From Trileptium ribeirensis (lineage: Eukaryota; Nematoda; Enoplea; Enoplida; Thoracostomopsidae): a stretch of DNA of 64,000 bases. Below, piece by piece: positions 24,255-36,239 of the stretch. The DNA is taken from positions 35,813 to 99,812 of the forward strand of contig JASANE010028510.1 of NCBI GenBank assembly GCA_030248225.1. Direction: 5' to 3'. Both the position numbers and the translations under genes were made by a program. The notes under the pieces are model-generated. The model searched no databases. It worked only from the letters and a program-made list of their open reading frames with translations, and was not told the origin of the DNA. Position 1 is the stretch's first letter; each line of letters begins with the position of its first letter.

Positions 24255-25755
24255 GCACCGATTCTTCCTTTATTTCCACCGAATAGTATTTGGTTTGTAT
24301 TGCATTGCTTTCGATTTGCATCGCATTGTATTGGATTCGTACCAATTTGTTCTTTATTTGCGTCGAATTGATCGTAATTTATACCAATTTGATCGCGGTT
24401 TTAATTAGATCGGGTTTGATTCGCGTTGGAGTGCGTTCAGTTTATACCGAATCGATTGCCGTTTGTATTAAATTGATTACCGTTTGCATTGAATCGCATT
24501 TGGTTTATATCGATTAGTTCTTTGCTGGCACCGAATTGATCGTAATTTGTATTGCATTGATCTCGATTTGGATTGAATCGTATTTGGTTTGCATCATTTG
24601 GTTGTAGTTTGCACCGTATTAATCTTTCTTTGCACCGAATCGATCGTTATTTGCATTAAATTGATCAAGGTTTGCACCGTGTTGTTCTCGGTTTACGTTG
24701 AGTCGCGTTTGGTTTGCATCGATTCGTTCTTTATGTGCACCGAATTGAAGGTAGGTTGTATCAAATTGATCGCGGTTTGGATTGAATCGCGTTTGATTTG
24801 CATCTGTTCGTTCTTTTCTTGCACCGAATTGTTGATAATTTGCACCGCCTTGGGCTCGGCTTGCATTATGTCACAGTTAGTTTGTACCGAATTCGCTATG
24901 CCTTACACCGATTTTGATCATTATATGCACCGTATTGATCTCGCCCTGTATTATATCTCTGTTGATTTGCGCCGAATTGACTTAGGTTTGCTCCGTATTC
25001 GCTTGGGTTTGCACCGATTCGATTGCGGTATTCGCTTGGGTTTGCACCGATTCGATTGCGGTTTGCACCGAATTGATTACGGTTTGTTCCGAATTGTATT
25101 TGGTTCGTGCCAATTCGTTCTGTATTTGCACCGATGTATTGGGTTCGGGACAATTCGTTCTTTATTTGAACCGAATTGATCTGGATTTGCATCGAATCGG
25201 TTTTGGTTCGCATTGATTTGCGTTTGTTTGGCACCGTATTGTATCAAATCGGTCTCGGTTAACATTGCGTCGCGTTAAATATGTACCGATTGTGTTCAAA
25301 CTTGCACCGCTTTAGTCTTGGTTTGTATCGAATCGATTTTTATTTGCATTGTATTGCGTCTGGTTTGCGTCGAATTGGTCTCGAATTCCGCGGATCGCGT
25401 TTGATTTACATTGGTTTGGATTTGATTTGCATCGAATGGATTGTAACTTCAACCGTTTTGACCTCGGTTTGTATTATATCGCATTTGGTTTGCACCGGGT
25501 CCGTTTTGAGTAGCGCCGACTTCGCTTATGCTTACATCGTATTTGTTTGGATTTGCGCCGAACTCGTTTTGATTTGCACTGATGTGATTGTGGTTTGTAT
25601 CGAATCGTGTTTGGAATACACCGATTTGGTTTTTGTTTGCACCGATTTGGTCTGGGTTTGCACCGAATTGTATTTGATTTGCACCGGTTCGGTGTTTGTA
25701 TGCATCGAATTGGTTTTGGTTTGCGTCGGTTCGAATTTGATTTGCACCGACTGCT
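24255..25755 (-). repeat. ~70-copy 21-bp minisatellite coding a heptapeptide repeat
   Basis: Strict 21-bp periodicity over about 1.5 kb. The plus-strand unit approximates GCACCGAATTGNTCNNGGTTT. Because 21 is a multiple of three, all frames tend to stay open on both strands; on the minus strand one frame gives G-A-N-x-x-(Q/R)-(F/I), e.g. FGANRNRIGANPSEY. Units vary at the second and third heptad positions while the GCACCGA/GGTTT core is kept. Short or displaced units occur near 25,020-25,050. It may have been a low-complexity Asn/Gln-rich part of the element's protein, or a non-coding minisatellite. The hydrophobic plus-strand frame (VCTELxL type) is a shadow. Confidence 0.85.
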
Positions 25756-25827
25756 TGTTCGCTTTTTTTGTTCGTACTCAGTTGCTGTTGTTGCTCTTTT
25801 CTTTTTACTTCGGTACGATTGAGTCCA

Positions 25828-26025
25828 GTTCTTGGATTGTATCTTCTAGTTCTTCCGTTGCGCTCAGGGTTGTCGTTGCTTCCTGTGGTTTTTCGCTAAG
25901 TAACGATTCGACGTTCTTTGGTTTCATCATCGGTTCTTTGCCGACTGTGGCGTTCTCTGAAGTGGCGTTTAATACTTTAAAATTTGAAAAGGTTTGCGTA
26001 AAACGTCCTGGTTACGTGGTCTAAT
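25828..26025 (-). pseudogene. acidic open segment near 5' end of the LTR element
   Basis: On the minus strand, an open stretch of about 65 codons runs from after a stop near 26,025 to a TAA near 25,828. It includes a Met pair and a Glu/Thr/Ser-rich part (EATTTLSATEELEDTIQELD). It lies between the 5' LTR and the heptapeptide array, where an N-terminal Gag segment could lie. No family is recognised, and the frame is separated from the array by stops. Confidence 0.3.
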
Positions 26026-26166
26026 AATTCCTAGTACGATACACATAGTTTCTAATTTGGCTTTTGCCTTATTTGAGACTAGAGTCAAATTTTGGATTTC
26101 GAAAATACTAACCACTTTTATTCTATTACTATTGTTCCCCACTTTTACACGACAACGTGGTCAGCA

Positions 26167-26930
26167 TGTTATTTTAGAATGGAATGATGGGGTAGGGCTG
26201 GAGGATTGTTTTTATGACTGCTATCGGTAATTAAATGGGGTATGGATTCGTTACGTACCAGAAGTTGTGGTGTTCGAGGTGTGGCCAGTATAATGCCGGA
26301 AGGGAACGAAGTGATGCGTATTCCTTGTGCGTGTGCCTGTTTATTTCTAAGCGATGCGAATCTCTTGAGCGCCGCGGCGGCACCAGTTCTACTCACTCTG
26401 GTTTCAAACAGTTAACCACCAAAGCCGCAAGTAAAAATGTTTATTTAAAATAATTAGAACACAGATAAGGCACAATTCTTTAGTACCACCAGGCTTAGCT
26501 CACACCAATGATATCGCCGGTAAGTCTCATTCTATTTCTGACTAGGCCACTATATACCCACGGCTTAGTTCATTAAGCCTGAACACCTGGGTTTTATTTG
26601 GGAAATAATAGTACTATAATTATTTAATACTGATATTAACGTACCTATGTGTAATATGATCTTGCTCCTACTCACGTAGCGGCGCTTCACTTTATACCGC
26701 ATCAGGTCCTTCTTTGGAACTCCAATCCAATAAATAAAATCAGAAATATCCAAACTCGTTGAGAGTAACCCTACAGCCTTATGCTGAGCACGCAGTTCTT
26801 TGCGTGGAAATCAGTAAGAATAAACAAAAAACATAATAAAAAATATAAACGTCGAGAGCGCATTCATTGAAATCGGTGAAGACAAATCAAGACTGACATT
26901 AGAACTAAAACATAACTTAATACATATGCA
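26167..26930 (-). repeat. LTR, 5' copy relative to gag
   Basis: Partner of 20476-21248. In coding orientation it starts near TGCATATGTATTAAG and ends ...CATTCTAAAATAACA at 26167. The sequence next to the end on the gag side, TGCTGACCACGTTG in minus orientation, is where a primer-binding site would be; I cannot match it to a tRNA by eye. Confidence 0.8.
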
Positions 26931-27206
26931 ATGTTAGCTAATAAGCATTAAGCGAAAATATATATGTAAATTAGCTAACAATAATTGTAATAATAATTAT
27001 TATTAATATTTTGTAAACATTAATAAATTTTGGAGTTTGGAAGGTTTGTGGGATGGGGGTTATGTAATAACATTTGTGAAAAAGTTGGATTTATAGTGTT
27101 GGGATGCGGTTTTGTGTTATTTTGGGGTGGTTGGGTAGGCTTGCGCCCAGGAACCCCTTTTGTAGCCTGGGAAACGCCAACAGTAGCTTACTAAATCTTT
27201 GATAAC

Positions 27207-30081
27207 TGTTATTTTATTTCGTTTTCTTGGGGGTAGGGGTTGAATGGGGATTTTTCCTTATGTCGGCTATCGGTATTAAAAAGGGGACGGGATTCATCAC
27301 CGAGAGATTGTGCGGTTCGAGGTGTGGCCAGTAGAGAATGCCGGTTTGACCCTTGGTTCCGCGCGCGTCTTTCTTTTCGTGAGCGGTACTAGTGCCCAAT
27401 ATTTCGCGATGCGGCGTCATCCTTGATCGGCTGTATTGCTAGAGTTCCAGATAAGTGGGCAACAGACACGTATATAGAATGTTTATTACGAAGTGGTAAA
27501 ATATTAGGCACTTTTATCACCGTAGATCACTTGCGGCACTATTTTTCACAGCCGTATTAAACTCGTAATACCGTTCTTCTAGCTCGTGATGAAAAGCCGC
27601 GGCACTATTCTTAAGTACCGTATGAATTTTAGCTCACGATTGCCTTTAGATAAAATGTCAATAGCAGGTGATTGCGCACTCGGATCCCAACCACTGTACT
27701 GTTCTCTAATATTAGTTTGTTTTTAGCTCACGCGTATACTCCACCGACAATACTTGCACAATTCTCCACTAGGCTCTTGCACAGTCTGACACCAGGTTTA
27801 TGCACAGTCTGACATATAACTTTTACACACTTTGGCCACTGATTTCAATACCTTGACGGTACTTATGTAATACTTTAGCCCTTAGGTTAAGTTAAAGCTA
27901 CCTAATACTTGACCTAGTCCTTAATCCTAAATAATAGCACTCTGTTTAAGTGTTATACCTGAGCGATAGTGATTAAGATTTATGTTATCTGTTACTTTAT
28001 TAAGCCCTTGTGGGTTGACACAACCCGACCCCAAACGGTTGCCAGACCACGTTATTAAAACTGTACAGTAGTGGTCGACTACTATGCAGTTGAAGTTTGC
28101 TCAATCGCAGGCCCCCGAACGGCTGACAGAGCTGGTGAGTAGGTACAAGGTACTGGAGATTGTGGTCGTTCGATGCCAAACCCCTTACTCGCCCGGTCTG
28201 CTCAAGAATAATATCACCAACGACGCCGACACCGAACGGCTGCCAGACGACGCAGTAGTACTACAAAATTTTATTCGAATCTCACCTGCGCTCTCACCCG
28301 GGTTGCAACTCACTCGACTCCGCAGGGCCGAAATTTTTCAGATATTACTAACCCTAGCGTTATGCTATTCTATCGCCCCTAGTTATTTTATTGCCACTTC
28401 TTACTTCTATTTCACGAGGAAAAATACTATTCTAACGAAGAAAATAATGGAATTAGGGTTACTTATTTGTGCGGCTACTCTCGTTTGCTCCAAATCTTCC
28501 ATCAGCACTAGATCTATTACATGATAATGTTCCAGGGGTCAACACACTGGCCTACATACACGCCTATCTATAAACTGTAGTAACTCCGCCTTTAAATTCC
28601 GAGCCTTCTTTTGCGCACCGAAAGATAACAATATCATAAATCAAAGTCGTGACTCCGGAACCCCGAGTATAGGCGCTTCCTTGCGATTCAGCAGCTGATA
28701 GAAGTGCCGAGTATAAGCTCTTACTCGTAAATAGCACAACGGTTAATAACGGCCGGCACAGCACTCTGGTGCGCAATTCTTTGCATATATAAAAAGACAT
28801 TAACCCAAAGCCAATAAGCAAATGTAAGACTGAGCGTCACTTCCTCATTTTCCTACCAGACTTATACTTCCGGCTTCTGACTTTTATGCTATCTAGTTGC
28901 GCTTAGGTTTTATTTTATTGAAGAGGAATATCTAGCTAATGTTTGACGTTGTATTTGAATTTTATATCGGTGTTTATACAATCTATATGCTTTACGGCTT
29001 TCGATCTTGATTTTTTCTGGTTTTGCGGAAAGTGCGATATTGTGGATCTGTAAGTGAAAATTACTCGGAAAGACTTACTGCGGAGTTAAATAATAACCTG
29101 ATGCCGGTCAATCCTGGCTTTACACCTTGTCAAGTAACAATGTCACAATACAATTGGTACTTATCGTGTTATTAATTTATCTTATTCCTACTATATTCCC
29201 AAATAAAACCTGAGAGAGCATGAGCGTTAACTTAACCATAACCTTATTGGACATAACACGCGCCTAGCTGATCCGTCCGGCGGCGGGAACGTTAACATAA
29301 GGAAACTAATTATCCTAATTCTAAGGAAGAGGATAAGGTAATCAAATAAACGTACGAGTCGATCCGTCCGGCGACTACGTACCAACCCAAACGGGAAAGC
29401 AATAAATGCCAATTACTCAGGATCTATCAGTGATCTGTCCGGCACTGGTAGCTCCAAGGAAACTAAGTAGCGTAAATCTAAGGCAAAGGTTAAGTTACTT
29501 AAATAAACGTGCGGACCGATCCGTCCGTCGGTCTCGTACAAACCTCACAAGAGGGCTTAGTAATACATATCCTAAATTCAAGCAGCAGATAACTTATATA
29601 CTTAGAATAACTGTGCGCTCAAATCTGAGACAGAGAAATAGCAAGGCTCACTCATCAAAAAGCCAAATCAAACGGATTGAATCTAACAATGTTTTATAAC
29701 TGAGTGGCAAAATTCTTCGTACTCGTCAAGTCTTAAGTGACAAAAGTATCCATAGTGAAGAATACATAGGCGGCTCAAATTGTTATCCGTTAAAAGACGA
29801 GAACTGAACCGGTGTGCAATAAATATTGATATATCATACTAACTTTGAGTAAATAGTATAACCTTGGCTGTGTCGGCTCAATATAGAATCATTACCGAGC
29901 AAATCGAAGTAGTCACGCCGCGAAACCAAATAGAATTACATTTCCCCACCGGCATACTACTGGTCATGAGTACGGACCACACATCTTCGAGTGAAGAATC
30001 CCGTCCCAATTTAATAATCCGATAGCCGCCATAATAAATCATAGTCCACCCCTACCCCCACGAAGACGAGAACCTATAACA
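27207..30081. mobile_element. terminal-inverted-module element E1
   Basis: Left end: TGTTATTTTATT, a G-rich run (GGGGGTAGGGGTTG), then GGCTATCGGTATTAAAAAGG and GACGGGATTC-TCACCGA, then GTGGCCAGTAGA-AATGCCGG. Right end (30081 backwards) is the same series in inverted orientation: TGTTATAGG, GGGGGTAGGGGTGG, GGCGGCTATCGG, GGGACGGGATTC, ACCAGTAGTATGCCGG. The inverted similarity spans about 150 bp. The interior carries GAACGGCTG/GACGGTTGCCA motifs on the left and an array of CCGTCCGGC units on the right. A 146-codon frame at 28084-28524 has no recognised domain and is probably not a gene. Class unresolved. Confidence 0.65.
29240..29600. repeat. internal CCGTCCGG-unit array of E1
   Basis: Units of about 85-120 bp share the order: AGGAAACTAA, GTAA-TCTAAG, GGTTAAG-TACT-AAATAAACGT, GG-CCGATCCGTCCGGCGG, CGTAC-AACC, then in the last unit CCTCACAAGAGG. 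CCGTCCGG/CTGTCCGG cores lie near 29,272, 29,362, 29,434 and 29,518. The same unit recurs in E2 and, diverged, in E3. Confidence 0.7.
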
Positions 30082-30107
30082 GTAGCCTACTAGACTCCCG
30101 ACAATAA

Positions 30108-31980
30108 CAGTTCTTTTATTTTGTTTTGTTGGGGTAGGGGTTGGATAGGGATTTTTCTTTAATCGGTATTAAATGGGGACGGGATTCGTCACCGAAGAGT
30201 GTGCGGTTCAAGGTGTAGCGAGTAGAATGGCGGTGGGACGCTTGGTGTGGCGCGCGTCTTTCTTGTCGTGAGCGGTACTAATGCCCTATATATCGCGTTG
30301 CGGCGCGATCCTTGCTCAGCTCTATTGCTCGAGTTCCAGATAGTCGGGCAACAGACATGAATATAGAATGTTTATTACGAAACCATAAAACGTTAGGCAC
30401 TAATAACACCGTTGAGCGCTTTTGCCACTATTTTTGATAACCATATCCGCATACGTATTTTTCTCGGTGTTCGTTTCAAAAAGCCTCGGTACTGTTCTTT
30501 TATACCGTATTTTTGCTCACACAAGTTCACACCGATTTTTCACTACGATTAGTTGCGCACTCGTAACCAAAAAGACTGTACTATTCTTTAGTACTAGATT
30601 GTTTTTCAGCGTACGTTCACGCTTATACTCCACCGGACTTTTTTGCACAGTCTGACGTTCACTAATGCACAGTCTGGCTCTTGATCTTGCAATACTTAGG
30701 CCACCGATGTCACTGCGCTCGACAATCCCTATCTAGTACTTTCGATTTAGGTTAAGTTAAGACTACTTAGAAATTGGCCTAGTCCTTAACCCTAAGTTAT
30801 ACCAACTAATGTTTAATGGTTATACTTGAGCGATAGTGATTGGATCTTAGGTTATTTGTTAGTTTATTAAAGCCCTTGTGGGTTGACACAATGACACCGG
30901 ACGGTTGCCACCATGCGATTATATGAATACCGCAACCTAGGCCTTAGATTTACGCTAATAGTGCCAGTTATGTTAAACAGGCCGACACCGGACGGCTGTC
31001 GAACCACGTTATTAAAGCTGTACTGTAGCGGTCGACTACTGTGCAGTTGAAGTTTCTCACTCCATACATTCTATCGGACGGAGAATCGTATGGGGTGAGT
31101 CCCGCCCGAATAGAGGAATAGAATAGATATCAATTACTCACGATCTATCAGTACCGTCCGGCACTGGTAGCTCTAAGGAAACTCAATAGCGTAATTCTAA
31201 GAAAAAGGTTAAGGTACTTAAACAAACGTACGGGTATAGCCGTCCGGAAGGCAACGTAGGAACATCACAAGAGGAAACTATAAGGAACTATTACCTAGTG
31301 TAAATCTAAGACAGAGGTTAAGTTACTCAAATAAACGTGCGGACCGATCCGTCCGGCGGTCTCGTACAAACCTCACAAGAGGACTTAGTAATACATACCC
31401 TAAACTCAAGTACCAGATTACTTACTTAGAATAATTGTGCGCTCAAGCCTGAGATTAAGAAATAACAAGGCTCATTCAAAAAAGGTAAAGTGAAACGATT
31501 GAGTCTAAACCAAAATCTAACGGTGTTTTACAACTGAGTGGCAAACTTATTCGTAATCGGCAAGCCTTAAGTGTCAAAATTATTCAAAAGCGAAATTATC
31601 TGAGTGAAACACTAGTGGTGTTTTCCGACACGAGTTGTAAAAAACATTCCGTATTTAACCAGGCATAGGTGGCTTACTTGGGAGCGTACTAAATACCTGG
31701 AACCGAATCAGTGTACAATAAATACTCGCGTATTATTCTAACTTTGAGTAAATATTATAACCTTGGCTGTGTTGGCTCAATATAGAATCATTACCGAGCA
31801 AATCGAAGTATTCACGCCGCGAAACCAAATAGGATTACATTTCCCCACCGGCATACTACTGGTCATGCGTACGGACCACGCATGTTCGAGTGAAGAATCC
31901 CGTCCCAATTTAATAATCCGATAGCCGCCATAATAAATTATAGTCCATCCCTACCCCTCGAAACAAATAAGCCTATAACA
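30108..31980. mobile_element. terminal-inverted-module element E2
   Basis: Starts 27 bp after E1 in the same orientation, with the left module (TTTTGTTTTGTTGGGGTAGGGG, then ATCGGTATTAAATGGGGACGG). It ends with the inverted module at 31,980 (CCGATAGCCGCCATAATAAAT, CCCTACCCC, then TATAACA). The last 650 bp are nearly the same as the end of E1 (TTGGCTGTGT-GGCTCAATATAG, CCACCGGCATACTACTGGTC). The internal unit array is at about 31,130-31,390. It lacks the extra 1.1 kb that E1 carries near 28.1-29.2 kb. Confidence 0.65.
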
Positions 31981-33670
31981 CTAGCTAATATTTGAAATTA
32001 ATGGACAAAATATGCAAATTAAGTGACAAAATAAATTTTATAGATTTTAAGATTTTGGAAATTTAAAAACCTAGAGAGACATATCATAAAGAATTTTGTG
32101 GAAAAATAACAATTGGGATTTTAGCCTCGGGAACCCATAGGTAGCATGCTAAACCCCGACAATAACACATATAATTAAATCATATATCGCAAATATTTCA
32201 CTAGCTAAGTAAATATTTATTTTTACTCATATATTTAGCATATGTAAAATGACCTTAAATTTTGTTGTGCCTTTTACGTTATAGTTAATTAATCTTAATC
32301 ATATTATATCATTTTTACCATATTAATATAAATTTTCTTTTCCCTTCTCCTCCCTTTGAAATTTCATTAAAAATCTCATTTTTCTAGTTTTCCTAATTTC
32401 CTTCAAACTTCCCCTCTTAACCTAACCGTTTATCTAACACCCTCATAGTTATAAATTTTAGTAATTACTTTTCAAAAAATCCTCAAATTTATGTTCACCA
32501 CTAAAATTAATACAAATTTCACTATTTCCCTGAACTTCTACCATTTTTATTAAATTTCTATTTTTGCCTTCCTCACAAAACTACTAAAAAATTGATCTTA
32601 ATTCAGCTACATGTCTTACCGCCAATACCATTTATATTTAATCCACTTTTATATTATACCATTTAGCATATTAACTTATTAATCCTTAGTTCTCATTGGT
32701 TATTTACCTAAATATTTAGTTTTGGCTTCTACCTATTTAATTAATTTTTAAGTATTTTCACAATGTAGATGGGTGCTACTCCCTCAAGCCAGAACCCTCT
32801 CCTCCCCCCAAGCGCCCGGACCGATTACTCACAACTTCAGAGGCTTAAAGCCTCCCGTCGAGGACCCGTATGCTCCTCTGGGACCTCGGACATTGGCTAG
32901 GTTCATCTGTATTAGCCAAAATTTTATTCATTAGTGTAACAAACCTGACTTTACGGATGTCTGTTGTTTAAAAACTAAATTTACTAACTGAAAAATTCTG
33001 AGCAAAGTATTTGGCTTTCGTTAAACTTCGCACTATTGATAATGTTTAATAAATAACTTGTATTTCTGTCCATTACGGCAGTAAGAATCAGCTTGTTGTT
33101 ATCTACTTGTGTTTATTATGAGCCGCTTCCTAAAGATTAAAATCCCATCTTTATTCCAAAATCCAGCGAACTTCACTGAACTTTATTCCTTTCCATTCCC
33201 TTATTTCTCTATATAAACAATAAAAGGCCCCAATCTATCACTACTTAAAACTAAATTTATTTAATCCCCAACAAAACACTAGTATACGACCTAAACGATC
33301 ACACACTAAAAACTAAAAATGTCAACTTTTATCACAATTTTCGTTGAAATATATTTTAGCTATTTTCGGGCGGTGGTGGTTATTAGATAGCTGCTTCACT
33401 AGTAGATAGTTGCTTCAGTAGCTGGTTCACTATCAGACAGCCGCGTCACCGAGAATGCGCGTTTGTCGATTTCGTTACTTCAAAAATGGAGATTTTGGCG
33501 TTCGTTTAAATGTAATTGTGCCGGATATAAAATCATTTTAGACTACTAAGCCGCAGGTTGCCATAACCTCCAGCATAGCCTTTCTCCACATGTAGCGTGT
33601 CATTTATATAAGTGTTACGTACATACGCATGCATTGTTATAATTAAATGTTAGGGGTAGAATTTTTTGTT
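31981..33670. other. AT-rich, G-poor intergenic stretch
   Basis: No gene seen. From about 32,270 to 33,300 the plus strand is strikingly poor in G and rich in T, A and C (TTTTCCCTTCTCCTCCC type runs). Near 32,770-32,890 is a short C-rich patch (CTCTCCTCCCCCCAAGCGCC). Confidence 0.5.
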
Positions 33671-33689
33671 ATATCTCTAGAAAAACGTT

Positions 33690-33765
33690 AAATCTTCGGA
33701 TGCACGGTTTAAACAAAGACTGCATACCAACAGCTGCGCTACCACTGCGTCACGGTATGGACATG
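33690..33765 (-). repeat. possible tRNA-derived SINE head
   Basis: On the minus strand, TGACGCAGTGGTAGCGCAG (box A-like, 33752 downwards) is followed about 38 bases later by GTTTAAACCGTGCATCC, which resembles box B and the T arm. The spacing is near that of tRNA-derived promoters. The anticodon stem pairs poorly, so this is not an intact tRNA gene. Confidence 0.35.
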
Positions 33766-33869
33766 CAACCTCCGTGTTAAAGCACCTTCATCCGAGCAAA
33801 TACATTAATACCACTCTATAACGACAATTAAGTCTCATGTTCAAAAAGAATCACGCCAACGGTTAGCGT

Positions 33870-34255
33870 CTGAGGACTATTATTATGGGAGATGTAAAGG
33901 GTCATGGAAACAAGATTACGAGACAGGTCTCTTTATGAAATGGATACAATGCGATAGATGCTTTTTGGTTTCACCAGGCATGCGTAGAGTTGGAAGAAGA
34001 TCCTATAGAAATACTGTGGAATTGTCCCACATGCATTAAAATCTATACGGCACAAGAACATATTACACATAGAGTGGTACGCGACCATAGATATGGAGAT
34101 GGGACTCAAAAGTGAAACATGCAGCGAAGACCGTTGGAACCAACAATCGAGAAGTGAGTCAAAGTACAGTGATAACAAGACCAAAAGCCTAGCGGAGCGA
34201 CTGAGCTTTGAAGCAGTAACGGAAGAAGAACTGAAACAATCGAGTAAACGCTGAT
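33870..34255 (+). pseudogene. degenerate PHD-finger protein fragment
   Basis: The plus strand reads GRCKGSW, then KWIQCDRC. After one extra T in a T run (33962-33966) it continues FWFHQACVE, then EEDPIEILWNCPTC. Cys-x2-Cys, His-x2-Cys and Trp-x-Cys-x2-Cys in this order and spacing are a PHD zinc finger, although the first cysteine of the first pair reads as Tyr. A charged Ser/Lys-rich stretch (SLAERLSFEAVTEEELKQ) follows in another frame to a TGA at 34251-34253. PHD fingers occur in first ORFs of several transposons and in chromatin proteins. With breaks and no exon structure, a transposon relic is more likely. Confidence 0.5.
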
Positions 34256-34289
34256 ACCACCATTTTGTCATCGAGATGTGCAACTTTGC

Positions 34290-35840
34290 TTACCGCTGCT
34301 TGTTTGTGGGATCAATTTCTTTGCGCTGTGAACCTAATGCATCATTTACCTTAAAATGTGTGCGGCAGCGCCGGATTTTGTCACAGTCTGCCGCGGCTCT
34401 AAACCCACGCTTGGCTAGCCGCGATTTGCGAGTGTGACATTTTTGTGCCGAACGAGACCCTACGAATATATTAACTACTAGTAAAGCGGCGCTAAAAGAA
34501 ATTGTCATAAGGGCCGGAATTGGCCCTATAACCCAGAAATATATGGCGACAATGGGAAATCACAAAAAATGAAAATTGGTGATACATACGGTCATATATT
34601 CCTAAAACATTCTTCCAGTTCAAATATATATATATTTTCATGTTTAAAAAAGCATGTTTTACATAACTACAAAGTTGGCTTCTAAAAGCCGCCTAAACAA
34701 AATTTTTGAAAACAGCTACATTTACATATTTATTTTACCTACATTTATGCGTCTGACTTTAAGAACTACTAATCTTGCGTTTTTGGACTATATTCTATTC
34801 TACACAATCGGCTAAAATGAACGTAATAAATAATTATTTTCAAACCGCCCCGTCCCGGCTATCAAACCCTGAGACATAGCCACCTCCCACCCGTACAAAC
34901 ATACTAGCATAGCTTAGTTATTTATTTCGTTTATAAAGGACCGGATTTGACTACAGTTTTTTGTCACGAGCCGGAATTGGTTCTGGGACAGCATTCGCCC
35001 CTAGGTGCACACATCTTAATTTAAATGAAACATAAGTATGGTTTGTTGACCCGTTGCCAGAAATAGGTATTTTCCAAATTTCGTCATGGCATTGTTTGCT
35101 TTTAGGTAACTATGAATCCGCATGCATATTTCGTAGGTATTCAATTATTCCTAATCATTTCGTAGGTATTCCTTTACGCTGCCACTTTTGCCAATTTTAG
35201 CCAATTTGTGCCAGTTTTGTTCCAATTTTTGCTCAACCCCAATTTTTGCTAAAATGTTTCCCTACTTGCCTTCGGTAGGTAAATCGTTATGGCTTTTTCA
35301 GATGAGCAAATATGGTTCGAGATATCCGATCCTTTGTGGGGTAAGCGGTTTAGAATCGATGCACCTGATTTTCAGAATATAGCCTGTCTTTAGTAGCTGT
35401 ATAATGTACTTGACAGGGCGACAAGATAGTCGTACAGGACGACCAGAATGACCTATCTATGACCTATGACCTTTGATACGCGGCATACGATAGTTTGATT
35501 ATTTAGTGACCACCATACCAGCGCAAATACTTGATGAGTTGTCAGTTATTTTCGATGTATATAGTGTCGATGAGGTTTAGGTTTTCAGCGGGCTCAGGGC
35601 TCGAGGTATTAGATTGGTAAATGGATCAAACATAGTCGGTCACAGGTTTTTACACAGGATGATAACTTAAACAAGGAATTACGTTAGTTCTGTTGTACCC
35701 TTACACGTGACATTTTTGTAGGTACTCCAAGTATAAAAACCTACTTTAGTATATAACCGCTCAAGCGGGTTTTCCAATATAGAAATACATAGCTAGGGTG
35801 GTAGGGTTTGGAACGGAGTTCATTATAGTAGCTGTTCAGG
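34290..35840. other. anonymous intergenic sequence
   Basis: No supported gene or repeat unit. Open frames are short and without motifs. A TTTTGCCAATTTTAGCCAATTTGTGCCAG run at about 35,185-35,215 is simple-sequence-like. Confidence 0.5.
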
Positions 35841-36239
35841 GGTGTTATTTTATTTTGTTTTGTTGGGGGTAGGGTTGGATGGTGATTTTTCTTTATGTCA
35901 GTTATCGAAATTAAAAAGGGGACGCGATTCGTCACTGAAGGATTGTTGTTCAAGGTGTGGCCAGTAGAATGCCGGTGGGACGCATGATATGGAGCGCGTC
36001 ATTCTTTCGTGAGGGACTCTAGTGCCTTATATTTTGCGATGCGTGATTTTTGCTCGGCTCTATTGCTCGAGTTCCAGATATTTTTCAACAGACGCGGATA
36101 TATAAGGTTTATTGCAACGCACGATAAAATATTAGAATTATTACGCCCGTAGATCACTTCGACAATGATTTCGTTACCGTATCAAAATAACGTACTCTCC
36201 TCGGTGCTCGATTCGAAAAGCCTCGGTACTGTCAACTTT

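Larger units (their letters stand above)
20476..26930 (-). mobile_element. LTR retrotransposon with gag but no visible pol
   Basis: Bounded by two direct repeats of about 770 bp (20476-21248 and 26167-26930) that match along their whole length, with small differences. Both begin TGTTATTTTAGAATGG and end near TACATACA/TACATATGCA, so the ends are TG...CA. Inside, on the minus strand, is a Gag with a zinc knuckle and a long heptapeptide-coding repeat. I see no protease, reverse transcriptase, RNase H or integrase in about 4.9 kb of interior, so the element appears non-autonomous or internally deleted. A foldback element is inserted near its 3' end. No target-site duplication could be confirmed. 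Confidence 0.75.

Noticed and set aside
25281..26024. Plus-strand open frame of 247 codons with Cys/Val/Ile-rich heptads.
   Set aside because: The frame stays open because the 21-bp repeat is a multiple of three; no start context or motif, and the minus strand fits the element's orientation.
28084..28524. 146-codon frame inside E1.
   Set aside because: No domain, absent from the related E2, and it starts within repeat sequence; best treated as accidental.
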